Shown here: positions 34,095 to 43,045 of the stretch, one piece after another
How positions within the stretch are numbered: the first letter of the stretch is position 1
Layout of the letters: the number at the start of each line of letters is the position of its first letter
Assembly (NCBI GenBank): GCA_002352635.1
Contig: DEIT01000193.1
Location: forward strand, 11,545-66,685
Origin: Hyphomicrobiaceae bacterium UBA2767
GTDB taxonomy: Bacteria > Pseudomonadota > Alphaproteobacteria > Rhizobiales > Methyloligellaceae
DNA length: 55,141 bases
Reading direction: 5' to 3'
The notes under the pieces: generated by a model
Database searches by the model: none
What the model saw: the letters and a program-made list of their open reading frames with translations, nothing else
Told to the model about the DNA's origin: nothing
Position numbers and translations under genes: made by a program

Positions 34095-35479
34095 TAATCC
34101 GCTCCCCTAATCACGACAATTTTTGACTTTCCCGTCGTTCGTTCAAGGCCGCCATAGGCGAGCAACGAAACGTCCGTTCTCACGCTGAGTTTTTCGCGCA
34201 ATGTCAGATCAAGTTGTTCCTTGAGAGCGGGCCACGCGCTTTGCTCCACGCTTTGGGCGCATTCGACCTCCAGGTTCAAAGGTGGTTCAGCGACAGGGCC
34301 AGGACAATCCAGAATTATGCGTATCTTGCCCGTCGTCCTGGGCGCAAATGAGGAAATGACCGATTGTACGGCTGACGGGAAGACATTCATCCCGCGCACC
34401 AATAGCATATCGTCGGACCGGCCGATCAAATCGATGCGGAATCCTGTGCGGCCACATTCACACGACGAGGTGTGGACGCGTACGATGTCATTTGTACGGT
34501 AACGCAAGAGCGGACACGCCTCACGGTCGAGATGTGTAAATACATACTCTCCCACGGCGCCATCGCGTATCTCAATTGACTTGCCTGTGTCGGAATTGAT
34601 CAACTGAACCAGAACCAGATCACCTGTAACATGGTGTTTGCCGGAGCGAACGTAACAGTTTGTGAATGAATTCGGGTGCGCATCTGACGATGATGCAAGG
34701 TCAAAGATACCCTTTGTGCCAAAAGTTTCTTCAAGCTGTTCCCGCATTCCGGGCAGCTCAAAACCGGGCTCTCCGCCTCCGCACACAATGCGAAATCCCA
34801 GTTCGCTTGCCGGGATTCCGAGAACATCCTCACAACGTTCAGACAGATAGCTTGCAAATGAAGGCGTGGAGACGAGCACGGTTGCATCAAGCTCTTTGGC
34901 AATACGAAGCAGACCCTCAGCTTTCCTCTCCGTTCCGACAGGAATATTGACCGCACCCAGTCGTTCAATGGCCGTGCAGTATGGAACGCCGGCGTTGAAC
35001 ATACTGAGATTGAATCCATTGATTACCCGGTCTCCCGGGCGAACACCGAAACCCCACAGGACACGGCATACGCTTTCATCACGAAGTAAGACGTCTCGTC
35101 GTGTGTAAGTCTGCACAACAGCCCGGCCAGTTGTGCCAGCGGTGGTCGTCACGCGGATGAGCCTGTTGAACGGTGCTGCAACATGCCGGCCAAACGGCGG
35201 GGCCTCTTCCTGGCTTTCCCTCAGCTCGACCTTTTTGGTGAATGGCAATGACTCCAAATCAGATAATTCGCGAAAATCCCCGGGATTGAAGCCAGCTTCC
35301 TTGAAGCGCTTTTGATAGAACTTGGAATTTGCCTGCAGGTACGGAATTTGACGTTTGAGTTTCTCGATCTGGAGCTCCTGCAACTGATCCAACGGCATCG
35401 TCTCAGCTTCAGGATTCCAGTAAACCTCGTCAGGATCGTGCGCTTCACCGCACTCCATAACACCAGGGACCTGTTCCAT
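34094..35479 (-). CDS. Phenylacetate-CoA ligase-like enzyme (PaaK family)
   Basis: This 461-residue adenylate-forming CoA ligase of the PaaK family activates aryl or aryl-acetic acids. The N-terminal helical part has YLQANSKFYQKRFKEAG (48-64), typical of the family. TTTAGTTGRAVV is the phosphate loop, CECGRTGFR with LIGRSDDM is the hinge, and RGMNVFP precedes the C-terminal lid. GGAGG lies three bases before ATG 35479. It follows a flavin reductase by 97 bases and overlaps the rhodanese by one base. It is the only PaaK-type ligase in the window; the other four are fatty-acyl type, so this operon may act on an aromatic or cyclic acid. The exact substrate is unknown. Confidence 0.85.
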   Translation of the reverse strand: MEQVPGVMECGEAHDPDEVYWNPEAETMPLDQLQELQIEKLKRQIPYLQANSKFYQKRFKEAGFNPGDFRELSDLESLPFTKKVELRESQEEAPPFGRHVAAPFNRLIRVTTTAGTTGRAVVQTYTRRDVLLRDESVCRVLWGFGVRPGDRVINGFNLSMFNAGVPYCTAIERLGAVNIPVGTERKAEGLLRIAKELDATVLVSTPSFASYLSERCEDVLGIPASELGFRIVCGGGEPGFELPGMREQLEETFGTKGIFDLASSSDAHPNSFTNCYVRSGKHHVTGDLVLVQLINSDTGKSIEIRDGAVGEYVFTHLDREACPLLRYRTNDIVRVHTSSCECGRTGFRIDLIGRSDDMLLVRGMNVFPSAVQSVISSFAPRTTGKIRIILDCPGPVAEPPLNLEVECAQSVEQSAWPALKEQLDLTLREKLSVRTDVSLLAYGGLERTTGKSKIVVIRGAD

Positions 35480-35576
35480 TTTCCTCCGATCTACCTGTTT
35501 TCACTCATGCCCTCTCAACGAAGCGCGAATGCGAATTCAGGTGCTTATCATATTTGCTGTAATTCGTTGTTGTTGC

Positions 35577-36089
35577 CTATATCCAGGGTGCCGAACCCTC
35601 CCTGGCAATAAAGCAAAAAAGCGGGTCATCAGTGTGGTTAAATTTAGTGATTGCACCTATGACAATGAGATGATCACCCGCAATGTGCTCGGACACCGTT
35701 TTGCATTGGAACGAGGCGATAGTCTCAGGAAGTAGGGGCACCTTAAGTTCGCCCAATTCGTAGTCGATTCCCGCAAATCGATCACTAATTTTCGCACAAA
35801 AACGCGTAGCCAGATCGCGCTGGTGCGTTGAGAGCACGTTTACTGCAAATCGCCCCGCTTTGCGGAATTCTTCGAGGCTTCGCGACATGTGATTTATGCT
35901 CCAAAGCACCAGAGGCGGATCAAGTGATACGGAACTGAACGAGTTGACGGTGAGGCCGATCGCACCTCCAGTCCGGTCACAAGTAGTGATGACTGTTACG
36001 CCTGTGGCAAACCGGCCAAGCGCCTGCCGAAGTTGAATCATATTGTTTTTGGCAGAGGGCAAATCACCCGAGTGCCCGTTCTTTTTCAA
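35577..36089 (-). CDS. Flavin reductase, partner of the adjacent ACAD-fold oxygenase
   Basis: This 170-residue flavin reductase of the HpaC/HsaB type supplies reduced FMN or FAD. GRFATGVTVITT (25-36), LTVNSFSSVSLDPPL (46-60) and the canonical AGDHLIVIG with the GDH motif at 138-140 are all present. It is 31 bases downstream of the ACAD-fold gene 36121, the layout of a two-component monooxygenase. The start is uncertain: TTG 36089 gives full homology but a weak ribosome site, and ATG 36041 would lose the first conserved helix. AGAGGAA near 36112 may serve a start just before 36089. The family call is secure and is the main support for calling its neighbour a monooxygenase. Confidence 0.88.
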   Translation of the reverse strand: MKKNGHSGDLPSAKNNMIQLRQALGRFATGVTVITTCDRTGGAIGLTVNSFSSVSLDPPLVLWSINHMSRSLEEFRKAGRFAVNVLSTHQRDLATRFCAKISDRFAGIDYELGELKVPLLPETIASFQCKTVSEHIAGDHLIVIGAITKFNHTDDPLFCFIAREGSAPWI

Positions 36090-36120
36090 GTGACCTATGG
36101 CGGGATTCCTCTTTCAAAAT

Positions 36121-37287
36121 CTAGAGTCGGGCCGTGGTGTCGAATTGGAGCCCCAGGGCTGCTTGCCCTACCGTGGCTGCTGTACGATCCATGTTTTCGT
36201 GAAGTGTATGAATACGTAGATCCCGGAAAAATCGGCTGAGAGGTGCGTCAGCGAGGAATGCACTAGAGCCAGCGATTTGCGCTGCTTTGTTCATGATGAT
36301 GACAGCATTCTCGATAGCCCGGTGTTTGGATTTCATCGAATATAGCTCGGCTTCCTGTAAGTCGCCCTGGGACCAGAGCCATGCGGCGCGATAAATCATC
36401 CAACGCACTGAATCTATACCGATACAGATTTCTCCCAGCCGCAGCTGCGTGTATGAATCTCCGCTGGTTCCCCGTTTGGGCAAATATTCAATCAGCGTAT
36501 TGTACACGCCTTCCGCGCCACCAAGATATTGCGCCGCAAATCCCAAGTGGAATCTGGCCTGCCAGCGATCATTGGGATACACACCGGGTTCCCCAAGAAC
36601 GTAATCGTCGGATACGAAACAATTATCAAGCTCCAGGTTAGGGCTTGTTGCTCCGCGCATCCCCATCGGATCCCACGATCCGTCAATGACCCTAAAACCC
36701 TTTGTATTTTTTGGAATTGCGACACCGATATGCCCTTCAGGTGGCGGAATATCCTTCCGTCCCGCGAACACGATGTTGAACTCGGCCTCAGCGCCGAGGG
36801 TCGCGTAATTCTTCACCCCATTGAGGCGATAACCACCCTCCACGCGTTCCGCTTCCGTAATAAGTTTGTATAGACCCCGTGATGTTCTGCCCGGTTCGCT
36901 ACCCGTTGCGTTTAGCAGGGCGCCACGCTCGATAACCGGCGTGAGGATGTTCTTGCGTTGTTCGGGCGTGCAGACCTGATCGACATAGTGACAACCATGC
37001 GCGTGAATATGCAGGCATTGGGCCGTCGACATGCAGGCCGATGCTGTCTGTTCCACGGCGAGCAGATACAGGAGGGGGTCTTTCCCCATGGCGCCGCTTC
37101 CGGCGCCACCCAGATCCTCGGAAATCGTCAATGCCAGATGGCCGCCTTCAAACAAATCCTGAAGGTTTTCGATCGGTGTGGACGCATCGCGATCATACTT
37201 GGCCGCCCGCTTGGCAAATTTCTCTTTCGCAAGCGCGCCTACTTCTTCGTAGACTTTTTCTTGCTGCGGTGACAGGCGAAAATCCAT
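36121..37287 (-). CDS. Acyl-CoA-dehydrogenase-fold protein, predicted flavin-dependent monooxygenase (paralog B)
   Basis: This is a 388-residue ACAD-fold protein without the IYEGT catalytic Glu. The C-terminus reads RFFRDLRIHTLHENMDRTAA (from about 352), as in group D monooxygenases. HIHAH is at 93-97, the shared histidine motif. GSEPGRTSRG and GMRGATSP match the paralog at 45264 closely. ATG 37287 with AAGGGG upstream is chosen over a 40-residue longer frame from 37407. It heads a five-gene operon with its flavin reductase next, under a TTGATA-17-TTATAT promoter and a LysR-type box. The operon structure makes a two-component hydroxylase the best reading; the substrate may be a free or CoA-bound acid. 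Confidence 0.84.
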   Translation of the reverse strand: MDFRLSPQQEKVYEEVGALAKEKFAKRAAKYDRDASTPIENLQDLFEGGHLALTISEDLGGAGSGAMGKDPLLYLLAVEQTASACMSTAQCLHIHAHGCHYVDQVCTPEQRKNILTPVIERGALLNATGSEPGRTSRGLYKLITEAERVEGGYRLNGVKNYATLGAEAEFNIVFAGRKDIPPPEGHIGVAIPKNTKGFRVIDGSWDPMGMRGATSPNLELDNCFVSDDYVLGEPGVYPNDRWQARFHLGFAAQYLGGAEGVYNTLIEYLPKRGTSGDSYTQLRLGEICIGIDSVRWMIYRAAWLWSQGDLQEAELYSMKSKHRAIENAVIIMNKAAQIAGSSAFLADAPLSRFFRDLRIHTLHENMDRTAATVGQAALGLQFDTTARL

Positions 37288-37359
37288 ACGTGACCCCTTG
37301 TAAAAAAACGACTTCGTGGTGGTAGGCAAGCGCCGAGCTTGATTTTGGTAGAGCTTAAG

Positions 37360-37388
37360 ATATAATACAAATATCCAAATTTTATCAA
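37360..37388 (-). promoter_or_regulatory. Sigma70-type promoter of the 36121 operon
   Basis: On the reverse strand TTGATA (37388-37383) and TTATAT (37365-37360) are separated by exactly 17 bases. Transcription would begin near 37353 and run into the ACAD-fold gene at 37287. The LysR-type box lies four bases upstream of the -35, the usual place for an activator. Confidence 0.6.
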
Positions 37389-37392
37389 TTCG

Positions 37393-37407
37393 ATGCCTTT
37401 TTGGCAT
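37393..37407. promoter_or_regulatory. LysR-type T-N11-A operator, ATGCC-TTTTT-GGCAT
   Basis: A perfect 5-bp dyad around five T residues contains T(37394)-N11-A(37406). It sits between LysR (start 37434) and the divergent operon, next to that operon's -35. A 13/15 identical copy is found at 44277. This is the expected recognition and autoregulation site of the LysR protein encoded beside it. Confidence 0.7.
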
Positions 37408-37433
37408 GCGTTGCGATCGTCACGGGTGAGAAG

Positions 37434-38360
37434 ATGCTTGATCTGCGAGCGTTGCGCTATTTTGTGCGTGTGGCGGAAATGAAGAGCGTTTCAAAGGCGG
37501 CAACCTCACTCTATATCGCTCAGCCGGCCATCAGCCGGCAGATCAAGAAGTTGGAGGATCAGATCGGTGTACAGTTGCTCATCAGGTCGGGCCGCGGGAT
37601 CGATCTTACGGATGCCGGAGCGTTACTGGAGATTCACGCGAGAGAGGTTCTCGAAAGACTGTCCGTAATCCACAACGATGTCTCGGCTTGCGTGGACGAG
37701 GCCAGGGGGTTGGTCAGGCTGGCCGTATCGCCTGCTGCGGGCCGCATTCTCGCTCCACCACTTGTCATGCAAATGGCTTCATGTTTTCCTGAAGTCTCCT
37801 TGAGAGTATTGGAGAGCTTTACGAGCGTAATCCATGATGGGCTGAGATCGAAACGGTTTGATCTCGGTGTGCTTCACGATCCGGGTGATGCTCTTCACCT
37901 GAAGACCGAAACTCTCCTGAATGAATTGCTTTTTGTGATTGGCCCCGGAAACCGGAACTCCAATGCTGACCCACTCCCTCGAGAGTATCGCCTGAAGCAG
38001 CTGGAGAAGCTCCCGCTAATTATGCCGGTCGCTCCAAACCAGCTGCGTGTTGTTGCCGATAGCATTGCGGCAACAAACAAAATTACATTCAATATCGTTG
38101 CTGAGGTCGACAGTATCCCCATCATGAAAGCGCTCGTGGAGGAGGGCTTTGGCTACACACTTCTCAGTTTCGGTTCCGTCCATGAAGAAGTGGCGCGCGG
38201 TGTCCTCACTGCTGTACCGATTCCAGAGGTAGAGCGGAAGTTGGTGGTTGCCTGGAACATTGAGCAGCGTCTGACCAACGCGGCAAGGGAGACCATAAAG
38301 ATTCTACACGAAAACGCATCGTCAATGGTGCGGAAGGGGAAATGGCGCGGTTCGCTCTAG
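37434..38360 (+). CDS. LysR-family transcriptional regulator
   Basis: This is a 308-residue LysR-type regulator. The winged helix-turn-helix occupies residues 1-60, with LRALRYFVRVAEMKSVSKAA and QPAISRQIKKLED. A linker helix and a two-lobed effector-binding domain follow. ATG 37434 has GGTGAG upstream; the longer frame from 37401 adds a non-homologous leader that would overlap the operator. It diverges from the monooxygenase-ligase-rhodanese operon, with a T-N11-A box and a promoter between. The second box at 44277 suggests it also controls the TAXI/TRAP operon. The effector is likely an aromatic or acyl-CoA intermediate, as for NahR- or BenM-type proteins, but this is not shown by sequence. 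Confidence 0.92.
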   Translation: MLDLRALRYFVRVAEMKSVSKAATSLYIAQPAISRQIKKLEDQIGVQLLIRSGRGIDLTDAGALLEIHAREVLERLSVIHNDVSACVDEARGLVRLAVSPAAGRILAPPLVMQMASCFPEVSLRVLESFTSVIHDGLRSKRFDLGVLHDPGDALHLKTETLLNELLFVIGPGNRNSNADPLPREYRLKQLEKLPLIMPVAPNQLRVVADSIAATNKITFNIVAEVDSIPIMKALVEEGFGYTLLSFGSVHEEVARGVLTAVPIPEVERKLVVAWNIEQRLTNAARETIKILHENASSMVRKGKWRGSL

Positions 38361-38433
38361 GGTCTGATTGCCATATGGTAAATCCGATTGCGGTGGTCGG
38401 TGTATCAGGAACAGACTTGCAGTAGAAACCTGA

Positions 38434-39840
38434 TTAACCCGCAAATTTATAAGCCTTATCTCCTTGCAGGATCCGCGGGAACAGAGCCTGTACATTATCC
38501 AGGCTTTCCAGCGTGGCAATCATTTGCATCATGCGCGAGTGCTGGTCCGATGACAGGGCAAAATGCCCACGCGATATGCATTTAGCTATCTTGTTCTCGA
38601 ATTTCGCGTCCGATAAGGGCGTTTTGGGAGAACCGGGAACGCCATCAATGCGCCGGCTGTGTGTCTTGCCGTCCTGCATAGTGACTGAAACCTCCGCAGG
38701 CGTTAGCCTGCCTGTTTCATCGGTATAAGTCGTCACCTCGACCCGGTTCGCCAGCGACCCTACATCTGGCGCCGTGACCATTTCGGGAAGAATATCTGCA
38801 ACACCGAACTCTCCACGCAACAAGACGGCCGCCACAGCATAGCGGACGCTGAATTGTCCGCTTACTGTCGGATTTTCAGAAGGATCGAACGGCTCGCCGA
38901 CAAGCCGGTACATATACGGTGTAATGGATACATTAATCTTGCTGATCTCATCGGCTTTGAATTGTTCATTCTCAACCAACGCGAGCGTGGCCTCAATAGC
39001 CGCGTGGCTGCACGCGCAACATGGATATTCTTTGAAACTCGTCCTGGTTATCAGATAGTTTTCGCCAAAACCATCGAGTACAATTTCGGAAACCCCGTGC
39101 TCATACATTGAGAAAAGGCCGAATTTTCCATCGATAGCTCCTACTGGACCGCGAAGTCCGGCGGATGCCAGCAAGGCAGCTTCCACGCCCGCCTGCGCTG
39201 CGAATGCCGACTGCATTCGTTTGGTTGAGGCGCGCTCTATATTTGGCTGCTGTGTGCCCGCCACCCTGCTCATGACTATGGATATGGCATCGCGGATACC
39301 ATCCTCACCCAGACCCAGCAGCTTCGCCGCCGCGACTGCAGCGCCAAAACATCCGAATATAGAAGTATAGAACCAGCCCGTGTGGTCTTGTGCCGACAAG
39401 CCCAGCCGGCTGGCTATCTCAGTGCCCAGAGCAGCCGCCGCGAGTAATTCCTTGCCACTGCTGCCTTGGCGTTCTGCTATCGCGAAAGCAGCAGGCAAAA
39501 CACAAATGTCCGCATGCACCAAAGCGTCACCCTGAAGGCTATCAAAGTCCAGTGCGGCAGCTAAGATGCCGTTGGCAAGTGCTGCATAACCCGCTGGCGC
39601 TTTGCCGCCAACAGCCCACACCGTACTGTCCTCTCCTGCCGCAAAATTGACAACAAACGGGACAAGCTGGGCGACGTCGGCATGTTCAGTCGCCGCCCAG
39701 GACACCGCCAAGGTGTCCAAGACGGATTTCTTCGTGGTCTTTATGACCTCTTCAGGGAGATCATCAAAGTTTACGCGCGCAACCAGTTTGGACAGTGAAA
39801 CTGAGAGCGGGTCCTGATGGGCTTGTGTGCTGCCGGTCAC
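38434..39840 (-). CDS. MmgE/PrpD family protein
   Basis: This 468-residue member of the MmgE/PrpD family includes 2-methylcitrate dehydratase, cis-aconitate decarboxylase and epimerases of amino-dicarboxylates. Family features are the all-helical first domain with AALANGILAAALDFDS (86-101) and HADICVLPAAFA, SFKEYPCCACSHAAIEA (about 270-286), and a C-terminal lid domain. GTG 39840 overlaps the upstream dehydrogenase stop by one base (TAGTG). It is last in an operon with a TAXI protein, a TRAP permease and an acyl-CoA dehydrogenase. It is the only enzyme there besides the dehydrogenase, so it may dehydrate or isomerise the imported acid. The exact reaction cannot be told within this diverse family. 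Confidence 0.85.
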   Translation of the reverse strand: MTGSTQAHQDPLSVSLSKLVARVNFDDLPEEVIKTTKKSVLDTLAVSWAATEHADVAQLVPFVVNFAAGEDSTVWAVGGKAPAGYAALANGILAAALDFDSLQGDALVHADICVLPAAFAIAERQGSSGKELLAAAALGTEIASRLGLSAQDHTGWFYTSIFGCFGAAVAAAKLLGLGEDGIRDAISIVMSRVAGTQQPNIERASTKRMQSAFAAQAGVEAALLASAGLRGPVGAIDGKFGLFSMYEHGVSEIVLDGFGENYLITRTSFKEYPCCACSHAAIEATLALVENEQFKADEISKINVSITPYMYRLVGEPFDPSENPTVSGQFSVRYAVAAVLLRGEFGVADILPEMVTAPDVGSLANRVEVTTYTDETGRLTPAEVSVTMQDGKTHSRRIDGVPGSPKTPLSDAKFENKIAKCISRGHFALSSDQHSRMMQMIATLESLDNVQALFPRILQGDKAYKFAG

Positions 39841-41003
39841 TATTTTCTGCTGAGCCCCATGAATTCTTTGCCCAGAAGTTCCCGGACGACGACCAATTTC
39901 ATCACATTGATCGTGCCGCCGGTGAATGCGAGACCCATGACATCTCGGAGGCGGCGCTCAACGTCAAGATCTTTCAGGTATCCGCTGGCGCCATACATCT
40001 GCAGGCAGCTCCCGACCGCCTCAATTGCCGCTGTTACACCATGCCATTTTGACATGGTCGCTTCGCGCGCCGCATCTTCACCCCGGACATTTTTCCAAAG
40101 ACCCTTGTAGGCTAACAGCTTGCATGCTTCCATTTTTGTATAGTGCTCGATTAGAGGGAATGAAACGGCTTGGTTCATCCCGATCTTCCGGCCGTAGACT
40201 TCTTTTTTCTTCACGAACTCGATTGTCTCGTCCAGGACCGCCAGGGCGGTGCCAATAGCATTGAGAGCACTTAGGCAGCGGGTTACATTCCAGCGCGCAT
40301 ACATCAGCGCCTTGCCATCCTTGATGTTATCTCTGTCTTTACCCAGGGCGCTGTCCAGCGGCACGCGGACATCCTTGAACCCGACGCGTCCAAGTTGATG
40401 GGACCGCATGCCCATTTCGGGCATGATTTCACAACTCACGCCTGGCGCGTCTGAAGGCACTTTAAGAAACTCCATTCGAGTCTTGCCATCATCAGTGGGT
40501 ACCATCACGCTGACACCCATTACCGAAGCACCAGGCATTAGGCTCACGTGGATTTTCTCCCCGTTAATGACATAGTCGCCATTGTCGATGGTTGCCGCCG
40601 TAGAAATATTGGAAACATCAGACCCGGCATTCTCCTCGGACGTGGCGATACATACGAGCTTGTTGCCTTTATAGACTTCGCGGATATCATCCTCGTCCCA
40701 ACCTGGCGTCAATGTGGTCAAGGTGTTCTGCATGGAACAGATCATGGCGCAGCTGGAATCCGTGCGAGCAAGCGTTTCAATAACTATGCCAAGTGAGATG
40801 TAATCCAGGCCCTTGCCTCCGAGTTTCTCCAGACCGATCATGCCCAACAAGCCAGCCTCTCCAAGCCCCTTGATCGCTGACCAAGGCATCTCTTCCTTTT
40901 CGTCCCATTCTTTTAGACCCTGTTTAACCTTGCTTTCCGCCACTTTCTGGACAAATTCACGCAATTCCTCCTGTTTATCCGTAAACCCAAAATCCAATGC
41001 CAT
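39840..41003 (-). CDS. Acyl-CoA dehydrogenase lacking both usual catalytic glutamates
   Basis: This 387-residue ACAD has TSEENAGSDVSN as the substrate/FAD loop and KKEVYGRKIGMNQAVSFPL as the FAD helix, so cofactor binding looks normal. At the IYEGT position it reads AFTGGTINVMK, with Gly362 for Glu. At the isovaleryl-type position the helix reads NVTRCLSALNAIG, with Thr for Glu, so neither known base is present. Members with a missing base include reductases, and desulfinases acting on sulfinate-CoA esters; an unidentified base is also possible. ATG 41003 follows AAGGGG. It lies between the TRAP permease and MmgE/PrpD genes in one operon. The fold is certain and simple dehydrogenation is uncertain. 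Confidence 0.82.
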   Translation of the reverse strand: MALDFGFTDKQEELREFVQKVAESKVKQGLKEWDEKEEMPWSAIKGLGEAGLLGMIGLEKLGGKGLDYISLGIVIETLARTDSSCAMICSMQNTLTTLTPGWDEDDIREVYKGNKLVCIATSEENAGSDVSNISTAATIDNGDYVINGEKIHVSLMPGASVMGVSVMVPTDDGKTRMEFLKVPSDAPGVSCEIMPEMGMRSHQLGRVGFKDVRVPLDSALGKDRDNIKDGKALMYARWNVTRCLSALNAIGTALAVLDETIEFVKKKEVYGRKIGMNQAVSFPLIEHYTKMEACKLLAYKGLWKNVRGEDAAREATMSKWHGVTAAIEAVGSCLQMYGASGYLKDLDVERRLRDVMGLAFTGGTINVMKLVVVRELLGKEFMGLSRK

Positions 41004-41050
41004 TGCTCAAACCCCTTCTTAAAGTCGAAATACTTGAAACGAATTCCCCG

Positions 41051-42922
41051 TCAGGCGGTCACGAGTTTTTTGGATAGAAATACCTGATTCACAAGACAGG
41101 GGATCAAAAGTCCAAAGCCAACGAGCCAGAAACGCCAATCGGGCAAGATAATTAGAACACCCGCTATGAACATCGCCGTGCGAACGAGGGGTGAAGCCGA
41201 CGCCATCCAATATCCGGCCATAGATGCTGCCACAGCCGAAATTCCGATTAGTGCAAAAGTGAAAGGAAGGATGAAATCATAAGCATCCCCCTGAAGGAGC
41301 AGGGCCGGATGATAAACGAACGCGAATGGAATAATAAAGCCAGCGATAGATAGCTTGAATGCTTCGATGCTTGTAGCCGCAGGGGACGCCTTGGCCACGC
41401 CGGCGGCGGCATATGAAGTAATAGCCACCGGAGGCGTGACCCCGGAGATGATCGCAAAATAGAATACAAACATATGCGCCGCGAGCGGGATAACGCCCAA
41501 ATCGATAAGGGCAGGGGCCGCAACGGTCACCGAAAGGATGTAGGCCGGCGTCGTCGGCATGCCCATGCCCAAGAGAATAGACGTAAGCGCCACCATGGCC
41601 AGACTTAGGAAAAGCATGCCATTTGCGGAACTGACAATCATGCTCGAAAAAGCGAGGCTGAGACCGGTGGCGGTCAGAGCACTCACGACAAGACCAGCCG
41701 CCGCGCAGGCAATTGCAATCAGAATCGCAGACCGCGTTCCGGCCGCCAGGACATCACACAACCTGCGCGGCGTCATTCTGGTATCTTTGCGCGCAAAGCT
41801 AACTATGAACGCTGCAATGGTCCCGGCAAGAGCCGCTTTAACCGGCGTGTAACCCAGCGACAACACCAACAGCATGGATAGGATAGGAAGGAGATAGTAG
41901 GAGCGCATCAAAGCCTTTGACCGGCTCGGCAATTTGCTCTTCTCTACCGGGTCTATCCCGAGCCTCCGCGCTTCCAGATGCACGACCATTCCCACAGCCA
42001 AAAAGAACAGGATGGCAGCGGGAAGCGCCGCGGTGATCAGCTCGATATACGTCATGCCGAGCAACGCCATCATGATGAAGACAGACGCGCCCATAACCGG
42101 AGGCATGATTTGACCGCCGGTCGAGGCGGCCGCCTCCACCGCGCCAGCAAAGGCCGGCTTGTAACCCATGTTTTTCATCAACGGAATTGTGTAAACGCCG
42201 GTGCCATAGACATTTGCAGTCGGGCTCCCGCTGATGGAGCCGAACATGGCACTGTTGATGACAGCGATTTTGGCGGGTCCTCCGACCTTATGGCCGACCA
42301 GTGCTTGCGAAATCTCCGCGAACCACTCGCCAACTCCGCAACGCTCCACAAATGTGCCAAACATGACAAACAGAAACAGGTAAGTAACGGAAATCCCCGT
42401 CAGTGAGCCGAAAATCCCCTGGTTCTCAAGCACGTACATTCGCTCAATTGCCCGGCTCAGAAAAAATCCTCGATGACCTAAAGGGCTTGGCAGGAAATGT
42501 CCAACAAGCAGATAGACAACGGATGCAGCGACGACAATTGCCATGCCGATACCGATGACCCGCCGGGCTGCTTCCCACACCAGGACGGTAGCGAATACGC
42601 CAAAAATCACCTCGATGTTCTGTATATCCGAAACGAGTTCGAGCCTGTTGTTCAGCTCTTCGTAATGCAAAGCCACATAGCTGGTAACGATGAATGCGGT
42701 CGCCGCGAGAATAAAATCCAGAACCGATGGCCATTCCTTCGGAGACAGCGTCTTGGTGGCCGGAAACAGAATAAAAACCATCGGCAGTAGTAAGGTAAGA
42801 TGCAGTGCCCGCGCCAATCGCAAATCAAGAACGCCGACACTGCCGAGCCAAAAGTGAAACAGAGCAGTGCCTACGAGGGCGACAGTTACAGCAATGCCAA
42901 ACGGACCTTTGAAAGTGCGCAT
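41051..42922 (-). CDS. TRAP transporter fused permease (4TM/12TM, DctQM fusion)
   Basis: This protein of about 623 residues is the fused small-plus-large membrane subunit typical of TAXI-type TRAP importers. The first four helices correspond to DctQ and the rest to DctM. FGSISGSPTANVYGTG, GGQIMPPVMGASVFIM and GMGMPTTPAYILSV are conserved large-subunit motifs with the substrate and sodium-binding loops. ATG 42922, with GGTGG six bases before it, is chosen; 42928 is a close alternative, while the longer frame from 43018 adds a non-membrane leader. It follows the TAXI binding protein gene by about 120 bases and precedes the acyl-CoA dehydrogenase. TAXI systems usually import dicarboxylates or amino acids with Na+. 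The specific substrate is unknown. Confidence 0.92.
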   Translation of the reverse strand: MRTFKGPFGIAVTVALVGTALFHFWLGSVGVLDLRLARALHLTLLLPMVFILFPATKTLSPKEWPSVLDFILAATAFIVTSYVALHYEELNNRLELVSDIQNIEVIFGVFATVLVWEAARRVIGIGMAIVVAASVVYLLVGHFLPSPLGHRGFFLSRAIERMYVLENQGIFGSLTGISVTYLFLFVMFGTFVERCGVGEWFAEISQALVGHKVGGPAKIAVINSAMFGSISGSPTANVYGTGVYTIPLMKNMGYKPAFAGAVEAAASTGGQIMPPVMGASVFIMMALLGMTYIELITAALPAAILFFLAVGMVVHLEARRLGIDPVEKSKLPSRSKALMRSYYLLPILSMLLVLSLGYTPVKAALAGTIAAFIVSFARKDTRMTPRRLCDVLAAGTRSAILIAIACAAAGLVVSALTATGLSLAFSSMIVSSANGMLFLSLAMVALTSILLGMGMPTTPAYILSVTVAAPALIDLGVIPLAAHMFVFYFAIISGVTPPVAITSYAAAGVAKASPAATSIEAFKLSIAGFIIPFAFVYHPALLLQGDAYDFILPFTFALIGISAVAASMAGYWMASASPLVRTAMFIAGVLIILPDWRFWLVGFGLLIPCLVNQVFLSKKLVTA

Positions 42923-43003
42923 CTTCATCCACCAAGTTTTTAAGGTGAGGCAGTCGCGCTGCTTGGCCGACCGGGAAGGGGTGGAGTAAGGGGGCTGCAG
43001 TCG

Positions 43004-43034
43004 GCGGGAGAGGAGCAAACATCTCCACTCCCGC
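43004..43034 (-). other. Intercistronic stem-loop between TAXI and TRAP permease genes
   Basis: GCGGGAG (43004-43010) and CTCCCGC (43028-43034) form a 7-bp stem over a 17-base loop, just after the binding-protein stop. There is no T-run, so partial termination or protection of the upstream message is more likely than full termination. Such stems often raise binding-protein output relative to the permease. Confidence 0.35.
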
Positions 43035-43045
43035 GCTGCCGTCGA

